A DNA stretch of 64,000 bases from Marinomonas gallaica (lineage in GTDB: Bacteria; Pseudomonadota; Gammaproteobacteria; Pseudomonadales; Marinomonadaceae): NCBI RefSeq assembly GCF_001639745.1, contig NZ_LTAX01000001.1:372001-436000 (forward strand). Reading direction: 5' to 3'. The notes beneath the pieces were generated by a model. That model searched no databases and was not told the origin of the DNA. It saw only the letters and a program-made list of their open reading frames with translations. The first letter of the stretch is position 1; each line of letters starts with the position of its first letter. Positions 43,247 to 51,497 of this stretch are shown piece by piece. Both the position numbers and the translations under genes were made by a program.

Positions 43247-44836
43247 TTACAGTTCGCGCGACGAAAGAAATTCATCGTAGTTACCTTGGAAGTGTTCAAC
43301 CTTACCATTCTTAATATGCAGAATTTCAGTTGCTAACGACGATACAAATTCACGGTCGTGGCTGACAAAGATCAACGTGCCAGGATACATTTCCAGTGCC
43401 ATGTTCAATGACTCAATAGATTCCATATCCAAATGGTTAGTTGGCTCGTCCATGACTAATACATTGGTTTCTTGCATGATCAATTTGCCAAAGATAAGGC
43501 GGTTTTTCTCACCACCTGAACACACTTTGGCTTTCTTTTTAAAGTCATCTGCAGAAAACAACATACGACCTAGGGTAGCACGCACCGCTTGATCATCGTC
43601 GCCAGGTTTACGCCACTGAACCATCCAATCAAACAACGTTAGATCATTATCAAATAGATCGGTACTGTCTTGCGGGCAATAGCCTAATGAGGCATTCTCT
43701 GACCACTTTACCACGCCTTCTTTCGCTTCCAGCTCAGACATCAAACAACGCAGCAAGGTCGTTTTACCAACACCGTTTTCACCCAATACGGCAAGACGAG
43801 CACCTGCTTCAAGTAGCAGGTTCGCGCCACTAAACAATTTTTCACCTTCAAATCCATGACCTAAATTCTCTAGAATCAAAGCTTGGCGGTGTAGCTTTTT
43901 CGTTTGGGTAAAACGAATAAATGGGTTTTGACGGCTAGACGGTTTAATGTCTGCTAGCTCAATTTTTTCAAGCTGCTTCGCACGTGAGGTAGCTTGTTTC
44001 GCTTTCGACGCATTGGCAGAGAATCGTGCTACGAATTGCTTCAAATCCGCAATTTGCGCTGACTTCTTAGCATTCGCGGCCATCATGGTTTCGCGTGCTT
44101 GAGTTGACGCCAACATGAAGTCATCGTAATTACCTGGGTAAACACGCAGTTCACCGTAATCTATGTCTGCCATGTGAGTACAAACAGAGTTTAAGAAGTG
44201 ACGGTCGTGTGAAATGATGATCATGGTTGAGTCATAGCGATTCAGCAGCTCTTCCAACCAACGAATCGAATCAATGTCCAAGTTGTTGGTCGGTTCATCT
44301 AACAACAGAATGTCAGGGTTTGAAAATAGCGCTTGAGCTAGCAATACGCGCAATTTAAGGCCAGGAGGTACTTCACTCATCGGGCCATAATGATACGATT
44401 CAGCAATACCCGCGCCTAATAAGATTTCGCCCGCTTTACTGTCGGCACTGTAGCCGTCCATTTCAGCAAATTCACCTTCTAAGTCGGCTACTTTCAAGCC
44501 GTCTTCTTCACTCATTTCTGGCAAGCTGTAAATGCGATCACGCTCTTTTTTAACTTCCCACAGCTCTTTATAACCCATGATTACCGCATCGATTACGCTG
44601 TATTCTTCAAAGGCAAACTGATCTTGGTTTAGCTTACCTACGCGCTGGTTCGGGGTGACGGATACGTTACCCGCTGTCGGCGTCAAGCTACCATCAAGAA
44701 TCTTCATCAGTGTCGACTTACCACAGCCATTTGCACCAATTAGACCATAGCGATTGCCATCGCCGAATTTAACAGAAATGTTTTCGAATAGAGGTTTGCT
44801 ACCAAACTGCATGGTAACGTTAGAAGCTACTATCAT
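43247..44836 (-). CDS. ybiT: ABC-F family ATPase YbiT
   Basis: This 529-residue soluble protein has two ABC cassettes and no membrane domain. Near the N-terminus [21 protein letters not shown] is almost identical to E. coli YbiT. Cassette 1 has Walker [10 protein letters not shown] and Walker [13 protein letters not shown]. Its signature is replaced by VPPGLKLRV, which is normal for YbiT. Cassette 2 has GENGVGKTT, signature CSGGEKNR and [11 protein letters not shown]. The inter-domain linker ([23 protein letters not shown]) is the P-site tRNA interaction motif of ABC-F proteins. They act on stalled ribosomes; YbiT's exact task is still poorly defined. The gene is free-standing with its own terminator. 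Confidence 0.95.
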   Translation of the reverse strand: MIVASNVTMQFGSKPLFENISVKFGDGNRYGLIGANGCGKSTLMKILDGSLTPTAGNVSVTPNQRVGKLNQDQFAFEEYSVIDAVIMGYKELWEVKKERDRIYSLPEMSEEDGLKVADLEGEFAEMDGYSADSKAGEILLGAGIAESYHYGPMSEVPPGLKLRVLLAQALFSNPDILLLDEPTNNLDIDSIRWLEELLNRYDSTMIIISHDRHFLNSVCTHMADIDYGELRVYPGNYDDFMLASTQARETMMAANAKKSAQIADLKQFVARFSANASKAKQATSRAKQLEKIELADIKPSSRQNPFIRFTQTKKLHRQALILENLGHGFEGEKLFSGANLLLEAGARLAVLGENGVGKTTLLRCLMSELEAKEGVVKWSENASLGYCPQDSTDLFDNDLTLFDWMVQWRKPGDDDQAVRATLGRMLFSADDFKKKAKVCSGGEKNRLIFGKLIMQETNVLVMDEPTNHLDMESIESLNMALEMYPGTLIFVSHDREFVSSLATEILHIKNGKVEHFQGNYDEFLSSREL

Positions 44837-45016
44837 GGGGAATCCAGAAATTGAGGAGGCACTGTTTTGAGCGCTCGATGAAACGATGGGCGTACTATAA
44901 AGGCTGTATGTGAAATGTCCATGGCATTGATGAAAAAGTCATCATTTTTGATGTGTTTATTGTGCTAAAAATGCCTCTGAATTCCTGAAGAGTGTGGTCA
45001 CTCTCATAAATAGCAT

Positions 45017-45048
45017 CCTCTCTCTTTGAAGGGGAGCAAAGAGAGAGG
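45017..45048 (-). terminator. 12-bp hairpin at the 3' end of the five-gene operon
   Basis: On the minus strand CCTCTCTCTTTG and CAAAGAGAGAGG form a perfect 12-bp stem with an 8-base loop, 12 bases after the TPR gene stop codon. No T-run follows, so it may protect or attenuate the mRNA rather than terminate it. Confidence 0.55.
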
Positions 45049-45060
45049 GCTATGACCAAA

Positions 45061-45702
45061 CTATTTTAGTGCCTTATTGACTTTGACCAACAACGCTTCG
45101 ATCTCTTTATGACGTCCTTCATCGGCCAAAGGACGGTCTGGTCGTGGCGCAGCACTTTGCGCCATCTCTAAATATTTTTTTGCTTCTTCATATTTTCCAT
45201 CATCGTATAAAAATTCAGCAAAGAAGTAATTACTGTCTATTCCGTTAGGGTTTTGTTTCAGAGATTGTTGCAGTAACTTTTTGGCTTTTTTATCGCTACC
45301 AAAGCCAATCGGCCAACCTGGTACTTTATGATACAACACACCTAAGCTGGTAAATGCTGACCCCTGAAGCACTGTTGCGTCTTGCTCAATCGCATCTTCA
45401 AAACTCTTTTTCGCTTCTTTTGCTAACGATAGCGCACCTAATCCGCCCTTCGCACCAGCGGTGCTAGACTGAATGATGCCCAACCAGACACGGTATTCTG
45501 CTTTTTCAGGATGCGCATTCAACTTCTGTTGCGCTTGCTCAATCAACTGCGCAAACGCAGCCTCTTTCTCATCGTCTGGGACTAAATAGTTAATCTCCGC
45601 CCATGTTCTCTGCAGTGTCTGAAGCCCTTTATCTGTCTCTTCAGCCCAACTATTTGACGCCATAGCGAGGGTGATAAGAGCAATACTTAGAATAGATTTC
45701 AT
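45061..45702 (-). CDS. Secreted TPR-like protein, last gene of the ligase/oxidase operon
   Basis: The precursor has 213 residues, with signal peptide MKSILSIALITLAMASNSWA. The mature part is helical with tetratricopeptide-like pairs: AEYRVWLGIIQSSTAGAKGG, AFTSLGVLYHKVPGWPIGFG, GIDSNYFFAEFLYDDGKYEEAKKYLEMA. It is probably periplasmic and could bind a peptide or partner protein. Its start overlaps the stop of the short-chain dehydrogenase gene by four bases, so it belongs to the operon. No enzymatic motif is visible; its role in the pathway is unknown. A few spaced-out TPR repeats of this kind recur in proteins annotated near thermostable-hemolysin genes, which I recall but cannot check here. 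Confidence 0.8.
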   Translation of the reverse strand: MKSILSIALITLAMASNSWAEETDKGLQTLQRTWAEINYLVPDDEKEAAFAQLIEQAQQKLNAHPEKAEYRVWLGIIQSSTAGAKGGLGALSLAKEAKKSFEDAIEQDATVLQGSAFTSLGVLYHKVPGWPIGFGSDKKAKKLLQQSLKQNPNGIDSNYFFAEFLYDDGKYEEAKKYLEMAQSAAPRPDRPLADEGRHKEIEALLVKVNKALK

Positions 45703-46505
45703 AGAATTTTCTCCTTCAAGGTGGGTGCGATAAAGCGCTTAATGATGGGGAGCTTTTTAATAAGTGCTTTATCAACTAATGATGGGAATGCGCCATTTAT
45801 TTTTACGAATAGGCGCTCAGGGAAGCCTATAAAAGCACGTGTCTTATGCTGCTCTAGCAGTAACATAAATTGTTTAGCAACCATTTCAGGCGTATCTACT
45901 TGATTGCCGAGCGCTTTGTTCATAGCAAATGACGCATCACTGTTAATCTGTGTATCCGTGGCTCTTGGCGCTAGATAAGAAACCTTTATATTGGTATCAG
46001 CAAGCTCACGTAACAGGGATTCGGTAAAGCCTCGCAAACCGAACTTACTGGCACAGTAAGCCGTTTGCCCAGCAAAGCCGATACTGCCAAAAGTTGAACC
46101 AATATTAATAATATGAGTGGTTCGACGCTGCTTCAGTTGAGGTAGCAACGCTTGTGTTAATAGCATCGGAACCATCAGATTCGTCTGAAGAACAGACTCT
46201 AAGACTTCGGTACTGGTATCTTCTAATGTAGATAAATGGCTTATACCAGCATTGTTCACCAGCATACTCACGCCACCCTGTTCAGTCAGTTTGCTTACTA
46301 ATGATTCGCGCTCCTGAGCGTTCGACAAATCGGCGCAGCATACTTGGTGCTCTCCAGGTAGTTGCTCCTTTAAGGCATGCAGACGTGCGCTATTTCGTCC
46401 CACCAATACTAAGCTTACACCTTTTTGCGCTAATGCCTTGGCAATCGCCTGACCAATACCACCAGAGGCTCCGGTCAGTAAACAACGCTGATTACTCCAC
46501 TCCAT
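45699..46505 (-). CDS. Short-chain dehydrogenase/reductase
   Basis: This 268-residue enzyme is of the classical SDR type. The cofactor motif is TGASGGIG (11-18), NNAG is at 84-87, and the catalytic set is Ser137, Tyr150 and Lys154 (YCASK). Arg37 of VGRNSAR after strand 2 suggests NADP(H) rather than NAD. The C-terminal extension from about 220 (FPERLFVKINGAFPSLVDKALIKKL) is hydrophobic and basic and could associate with membranes or a lipid substrate. It lies 11 bases downstream of the oxidase gene and overlaps the TPR gene. Within the operon it could reduce or oxidise a keto or hydroxy intermediate. Confidence 0.88.
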   Translation of the reverse strand: MEWSNQRCLLTGASGGIGQAIAKALAQKGVSLVLVGRNSARLHALKEQLPGEHQVCCADLSNAQERESLVSKLTEQGGVSMLVNNAGISHLSTLEDTSTEVLESVLQTNLMVPMLLTQALLPQLKQRRTTHIINIGSTFGSIGFAGQTAYCASKFGLRGFTESLLRELADTNIKVSYLAPRATDTQINSDASFAMNKALGNQVDTPEMVAKQFMLLLEQHKTRAFIGFPERLFVKINGAFPSLVDKALIKKLPIIKRFIAPTLKEKIL

Positions 46506-46516
46506 AACGACCTCTC

Positions 46517-47185
46517 TTATGCCGCTTGAACCGTAGCTTTAGAGTCTAAGCTACGGAAGATATTGGCATACAACGTAAAAAACATTTTGGCGCAATGAAT
46601 GATGAGATCTTGTTCTTTAGGATCATTGATTTTATTCATTAAATTTTCAAAAAATACGATATGCTCTTGATCTAATGCACCATGGGAACGTAAGTAGCTG
46701 AAGGCCTCACTTTTAAGAGCTAATTTGTCTTGAATGTGTTGAGCGGCATTATCCGCTAAGGCAGTACTGGTTCCTTCTAAGACAAACACCATGCCAAAAA
46801 AACCCAGTGGATTGACACGGTTTACCATGTCATAGGCATAGGACACCATTAACTCAGTGGCTGCAGCAGGCTGGCTTGCACGAACGGCTTCTTTGTTCGA
46901 ACCACATGCCGCGATGTCATTGAGAATCCACTCTTGGTGTCCCATTTCCTCTTCGATGTACTCCCCTACCGCTTCCCGCAACCATTCTTTTTCTTCTGGA
47001 AGACGGGCCCCAACAGCCATCAATAAAGGAACGGTATGCTTAACGTGGTGATAAGCTTGGGACAAAAACGCAACGTATTCATCGAGACATACTTCGCCAT
47101 GGAAACAACGCTGAATAATCGGAGATGTCACCAAATAATGACGTTCCACTTGTGTCTCGTTTTGTAGTCGTTGGTACAAAGACAT
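46517..47185 (-). CDS. Heme-oxygenase-like di-iron oxidase candidate (TenA/PqqC fold)
   Basis: The protein has 222 residues and is all-helical, of the TenA/PqqC/CADD superfamily. The metal-ligand pattern of heme-oxygenase-like di-iron oxidases is present: Glu80 and His83 in EEEMGHQEW, Glu137 in VLEGTS, and His168-x3-Asp172-x2-His175 in RSHGALDQEH. The last motif has the same HxxxDxxH spacing as CADD and UndA. Enzymes of this group use O2 on amino acids or fatty acids (for example 1-alkene formation by UndA). No thiamin genes are nearby, arguing against a TenA role. It lies 10 bases after the AMP ligase gene. The substrate may be an acyl chain activated by that ligase; this is inference. Confidence 0.82.
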   Translation of the reverse strand: MSLYQRLQNETQVERHYLVTSPIIQRCFHGEVCLDEYVAFLSQAYHHVKHTVPLLMAVGARLPEEKEWLREAVGEYIEEEMGHQEWILNDIAACGSNKEAVRASQPAAATELMVSYAYDMVNRVNPLGFFGMVFVLEGTSTALADNAAQHIQDKLALKSEAFSYLRSHGALDQEHIVFFENLMNKINDPKEQDLIIHCAKMFFTLYANIFRSLDSKATVQAA

Positions 47186-47195
47186 GATCTATCTC

Positions 47196-48656
47196 CTAGT
47201 AATCTGAATTATGGTTGGACTGGTACAAATCATTAATGCGATCTTTGTAGTGATCCAGAATGGCGTCTCGAATAGGTTTACCTGTGGCAGTAACAAGCCC
47301 TTCAGACGCTTCAAAAGGCTCCATTGCAAGCACCCAACCTTTGATTTGAGCGTAATCTGGCAAACCTGCATTCACCTGCTCTATCGTAGTTTTAACAAGG
47401 TCATCTGGAATTTCCGATGACATAAGAACGAGAATAGCGCCGCAATAAGCTCGTGCTTCACCAAAAACCACAACGCTTCTAAAAATCTGACTAGCAAGTA
47501 ACTCTGACTCAACCCATTCAGGGGAAAGGTTACGCCCAAAAGAATTGATAATGATATTTTTTCTGCGACCTTGAATGGTTAATACATTGGCTTTCAAATC
47601 AACCAAATCGCCCGTTGCAAACTGGGTTGGATAAAAGCTCTCAGGGTGATTCATATAACCCAAAAAGAGGTTGCCCCTGACGATTAATTCACCCTCAACG
47701 ACATTAGCCTCATTGTGCTCAAGCAATGTACCAGCACTTGTAAGATGGTCGTTATTTGGGGTATTCAAAGCCACGACCGAAGCACATTCGGATAGGCCGT
47801 ATCCTTGATAGACAGGCAGTCCGAGCTGTCGCGCTCTACTCAGCATTTGTGCAGATACTTTGCCCCCTCCCACAGCGATAAACACTAATGACTCAGGTGG
47901 CTGCCAGCCTTGATTGCAAGCCTGCACCATAAACGATAATAATTCAGGCACCAGTATTAAGCTGGTTGGCTGTACTTGATTGATTAGCGCCAACATCGCT
48001 TTCGGTTGAACCATTCGGCTCCCCTCAAAGCCACGTTGCTGCTGACTAGCAAGATACACGCTACCCCCTACTAATAAGGGGGCATAAATACCTGCTATGT
48101 TTTCAAGTAGCGTCGCCAAAGGAAGCAAACACAGGTGTTTAACGTCTTGCAAAGCAAGTGCAGCAACTAATGAGCGCGCTACAACCAGCTGAGAATCGGT
48201 ACTTAAACAAACCCCTTTTGGCGCTCCTGTTGTACCAGAAGTAAAGGTGATTTTATGGGTACCCTCAGGCAATTCCGGCTGTTCGTGCGGCTGGAAACTT
48301 TGAGCCTTTAACGTTTTGAAAGGCGTATCAAAACTTGCTACTGCAAATGCATCAGCCCGCTCAGCTTCAACAATCAGTAATTCAATAGCGCTGGACTCCA
48401 ACAAATACTCAGTTTGCTGTACGCTAAAAAACACTGGAACAGGAACACAACATACACCTGCTTGTTGACACGCTAAATCAAACAATACCCATTCAATTTG
48501 ATTATCCATTAACAAAGCAACACGACTCACGTTTTGCTTGAGCAGCCAATCACTGCGTGCCTGAACAGCGGCTTCAAGTTGAGCGTAAGTAAGTTGTTGC
48601 CCGGCGTCGATTAAAGCAATGTTCTGACTCCATGCTGGATGACTAAACCACATCAT
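47196..48656 (-). CDS. AMP-dependent acyl ligase/synthetase
   Basis: This 486-residue protein belongs to the adenylate-forming (ANL) superfamily. In order: P-loop ITFTSGTTGAPKG (about 134-146), adenine motif YGLSECASV, ATGDLVDLK (A7), hinge GRRKNIIINSFGRNLSP (A8), and the C-terminal lysine in TATGKPIRDAI (A10). It should activate a carboxylic acid, probably a fatty acid, as acyl-AMP or acyl-CoA. It is shorter than typical long-chain acyl-CoA synthetases (about 550-560), with a short N-terminus. Its ATG overlaps the stop of the upstream thermostable-hemolysin gene (ATGA). This position puts acid activation at the core of the operon. Confidence 0.9.
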   Translation of the reverse strand: MMWFSHPAWSQNIALIDAGQQLTYAQLEAAVQARSDWLLKQNVSRVALLMDNQIEWVLFDLACQQAGVCCVPVPVFFSVQQTEYLLESSAIELLIVEAERADAFAVASFDTPFKTLKAQSFQPHEQPELPEGTHKITFTSGTTGAPKGVCLSTDSQLVVARSLVAALALQDVKHLCLLPLATLLENIAGIYAPLLVGGSVYLASQQQRGFEGSRMVQPKAMLALINQVQPTSLILVPELLSFMVQACNQGWQPPESLVFIAVGGGKVSAQMLSRARQLGLPVYQGYGLSECASVVALNTPNNDHLTSAGTLLEHNEANVVEGELIVRGNLFLGYMNHPESFYPTQFATGDLVDLKANVLTIQGRRKNIIINSFGRNLSPEWVESELLASQIFRSVVVFGEARAYCGAILVLMSSEIPDDLVKTTIEQVNAGLPDYAQIKGWVLAMEPFEASEGLVTATGKPIRDAILDHYKDRINDLYQSNHNSDY

Positions 48657-49336
48657 AAGCTCCGTAACGATGTCAGTAGTTGAGTGGAGTGGTTTTGTAC
48701 TATGGACAATAACCCATGAAATTCTTTGCGTTGATAAGCCACTTTGATCGAAGCCTCAATGTCTAACACCATGACTTCGGGATCGTTATCGTAATATCGG
48801 CCCCATTCAGAGATAGCTGTGCCTACGCATTCGGCTTTCGCGGACGACAAATGCGTCATCGCAAAGCCCATCGTACCCAAAAGTTGGCGTACTTTATGAG
48901 TGCCTGAAAAAGCTAAATACCGCACATCTGTAAGAAACAGCCCCATGACAACCGTCATAATCAGAGGCAAGGTAAAGCGTGGACTTTGCGAATACAAATT
49001 GCCCATTTCAGCGATCTGAAAGCGCTCCGCCAAAATGCCATGATTGGCTAATACTTGCGTAATAGGCTTAGAAAGATACTGTTCAATAAACAATGGTTCG
49101 CTAGCGCGACGCACACCGACAGCGGCTCTCAGCTGCTTAGTTTTGATACCTAACAGTAAGGGAAGGAAGGTTTTCAAATCCGCTTCGTAACACTGACTAA
49201 AGCCTGATTTGATAAAGCACTCCAGCTCTGACCGAATGACCCCTTCATGTTTTGCCATGACAAATTCAAAGGACTGTTTTGGTCCTTGAAGCCGGTTCAT
49301 TTTTACTGGGTGATCTTGAACTAGAAGCTCTTGCAT
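48653..49336 (-). CDS. Thermostable-hemolysin family protein
   Basis: The protein has 227 residues and matches the family named after the Vibrio parahaemolyticus thermostable hemolysin delta-VPH. Characteristic blocks are KSGFSQCYEADLKTFLPLLLGI, RRASEPLFIEQYLSKPI, QIAEMGNLYSQSPRF and FSGTHKVRQLLGTMGF. It has no signal peptide and no pore-forming features. From recall, the fold resembles acyltransferases (GNAT/acyl-homoserine-lactone synthase-like), so an enzymatic role in the operon is at least as likely as lysis. ATG at 49336 has AGGA upstream. It is the first gene of a coupled five-gene unit and overlaps the ligase gene by four bases. Confidence 0.82.
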   Translation of the reverse strand: MQELLVQDHPVKMNRLQGPKQSFEFVMAKHEGVIRSELECFIKSGFSQCYEADLKTFLPLLLGIKTKQLRAAVGVRRASEPLFIEQYLSKPITQVLANHGILAERFQIAEMGNLYSQSPRFTLPLIMTVVMGLFLTDVRYLAFSGTHKVRQLLGTMGFAMTHLSSAKAECVGTAISEWGRYYDNDPEVMVLDIEASIKVAYQRKEFHGLLSIVQNHSTQLLTSLRSL

Positions 49337-49439
49337 CGTCTGTTCCTCATACTGAATAAGTACAGACTAAAACGCGAACCTTATGGGAAGCTTATGTGGT
49401 GAGTAATATTAGTAGAAAACAGGAATCGCTCCTCAGATA

Positions 49440-51485
49440 TTAAACGTAATCTGAAGGTGTATTGATCACCCCGTTGTCTTGCATCAGCAAGTTAAAAAAG
49501 TCTCGATGATGCATTGGCTTTGAAAAATAGTATCCTTGGTACAAAGAGCACTCTCTCTGGGCCAAAAATTGATGCTGTATTTGAGTTTCAACACCTTCTG
49601 CGATTACTTCTAGGTTAAGCTTTTTAGCCATTAATAGAATCACATCAATAATCGGCGCATCGTCATCAAGGTTTGCTATGCCACTAACAAATGATCGATC
49701 AATCTTCAGCACGTTGATCGGTAATTGATTTAAATAACGCAATGAAGAGTAGCCCGTTCCAAAGTCGTCAATGGAAAACGAAATACCCTTTTCTTGCAGC
49801 ACTTGCATTGTCTCAATGGCTTGCTTGAAATTATTAATCAAAAGGTTTTCAGTAATTTCGAACTCTATATTAATACCAGGGACTGGGTATCTTTCTAATA
49901 TTGGTAGCATGCGTTGAATAAAATCTGCCTGCATAAAGTGAGACGGGCTAATATTAATAGATAAATGGCGGAATGTGCTTGGCAGGTTCGTTGCTTGCCA
50001 ACGAGACAATAAACTCAGAGACTCCTCTAGAACCCATTCTTCAATAGCACTTATTTGCCCAGACTCTTCGGCTACAGAGATAAAATCCATTGGCGATATC
50101 ATGCCTTTTTCTGGGTGTCTCCAACGCAGCAACACCTCAGCCCCCGTAATGACATACTCATTAGATACTTGCGGCTGTATCCAAATTTCCAGTTGATTAC
50201 GCTCTACAGCTTTATACAGCCCTTCTTCTAACTGCCAACGTTTTTGAGCTTCTTGCTGCATGGTGACATCAAAAAATCGATACCCATTGCGACCTTCCGC
50301 TTTTATGCGATACATAGCCGTATCCGCTCTGCGCAATACCTGACTACTTGTGTCGTCCAACTGCGGGAATGTTGTCAGACCAATACTGGCCGAACAATGA
50401 ATCAAATTTCGACCTATTTGTACTGGTACCGCAATAATACTGGCCACCTCAGCGGCAACAGACATCGCTTTTTCTGCAGCTTCATCTTCTTCGGTACTCA
50501 ATCCTGGCAACATCACAACAAACTCATCACCGCCAAATCGAGCAACGGTCACAGATTTCTGCATAACACCTTTTAATCGTTGTGCTAAGGTCGTCAAAAG
50601 CTGATCACCAACTTGGTGACCCAAAGAGTCATTAATGGTTTTAAAGCGATCTATATCTAAGTACATCACCGCACCAACATGTTGCTGCTTAACACCTAAC
50701 TCTACAGCCTTATCAAGTTGTTCAACAAAACGACGACGGTTGGCAAGATCCGTTAATGGGTCAAAATAAGCAAGCGTTGCTACCTGTCGACTTGCCAAGT
50801 CTTTCTTATGCCAAATCTGTTCAACATTTTGCACCAGCTCGCCCAATTCATCTTGTTTTTCATAGGGCGGAGCTAAGCCGCGATGATCTTGATCCAACTC
50901 TGCCACCCAGCGAGAAACCTGCTGAATAGGCTTAGATAACACGTAATAGAATACAAGAAATAAGAGCAAGCTCAATGCAAAGGTAGCAACCAGACCACTA
51001 ACCGCAAGGGTCACCGCGCGATTGGTCAAGCCATTAGCAACATATTGCTTATCTAATTTAAGGACTAACAAGCCGTCTGCTTCTTCACTCGATTTAATAG
51101 TGATCGTTCTTTTAAACGTATCTGGAAGACCGAGTAAATTAAAACTGTACTCATCAAGCTGAAGACTTTTTGGATGTTTTTTTTCGACGCTAGCAGAGGC
51201 AATTTTCTCTCCGAAATCATCGTATATCTGAACATCGTAAAACAAAGGATCATTAATAAGTGTATCAGCAATTGTTTGTGTCTGAATGGAATCTAAATTA
51301 TAAATGGCTCGCTCTAAATTGGGTACATACAATTCAATTGAGCGCCCCACGTTGGCACGCAAGTTATCACGTACATGATTAAGATCCATGTAGAATTGAA
51401 CTAGCGCTGAGCAACCGCCAATCAGAAAAGACGAAATAAGAATGATTTTAGCTTGTTGATACGCTATTCGCTGTCCAATTTTCAA
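49440..51485 (-). CDS. GGDEF-EAL (EVL) membrane protein paired with a binding protein
   Basis: The protein has 681 residues: helix at about 12-33, periplasmic domain of about 120 residues, second helix (about 157-180), HAMP-like linker, GGDEF domain with intact FGGDEF (about 318), and an EAL domain whose signature reads GAEVLLRW (about 447), an EVL variant. The other EAL elements are kept (INISPSHF, EITENLLI, DDFGTGYSS, KIDRSF, AEGVET), so phosphodiesterase activity is possible. It lies 12 bases downstream of a periplasmic solute-binding protein gene. That layout resembles the NspS-MbaA pair of Vibrio cholerae, in which a binding protein docks onto the periplasmic domain of a GGDEF/EAL protein. 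Confidence 0.92.
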   Translation of the reverse strand: MKIGQRIAYQQAKIILISSFLIGGCSALVQFYMDLNHVRDNLRANVGRSIELYVPNLERAIYNLDSIQTQTIADTLINDPLFYDVQIYDDFGEKIASASVEKKHPKSLQLDEYSFNLLGLPDTFKRTITIKSSEEADGLLVLKLDKQYVANGLTNRAVTLAVSGLVATFALSLLLFLVFYYVLSKPIQQVSRWVAELDQDHRGLAPPYEKQDELGELVQNVEQIWHKKDLASRQVATLAYFDPLTDLANRRRFVEQLDKAVELGVKQQHVGAVMYLDIDRFKTINDSLGHQVGDQLLTTLAQRLKGVMQKSVTVARFGGDEFVVMLPGLSTEEDEAAEKAMSVAAEVASIIAVPVQIGRNLIHCSASIGLTTFPQLDDTSSQVLRRADTAMYRIKAEGRNGYRFFDVTMQQEAQKRWQLEEGLYKAVERNQLEIWIQPQVSNEYVITGAEVLLRWRHPEKGMISPMDFISVAEESGQISAIEEWVLEESLSLLSRWQATNLPSTFRHLSINISPSHFMQADFIQRMLPILERYPVPGINIEFEITENLLINNFKQAIETMQVLQEKGISFSIDDFGTGYSSLRYLNQLPINVLKIDRSFVSGIANLDDDAPIIDVILLMAKKLNLEVIAEGVETQIQHQFLAQRECSLYQGYYFSKPMHHRDFFNLLMQDNGVINTPSDYV

Positions 51486-51497
51486 TGAAGAGTTTCC

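Noticed and set aside
44300-44420. Loss of the first ABC signature in YbiT as a damaging mutation
   Set aside because: The E. coli YbiT sequence also has a degenerate signature (APGWKLR-like) at this position, so it is a family feature.
46517-47185. TenA-type thiaminase II annotation of the helical oxidase
   Set aside because: The HxxxDxxH and EExxH-like ligand pattern and the acyl-ligase neighbourhood fit a di-iron oxidase better; no thiamin genes are nearby.
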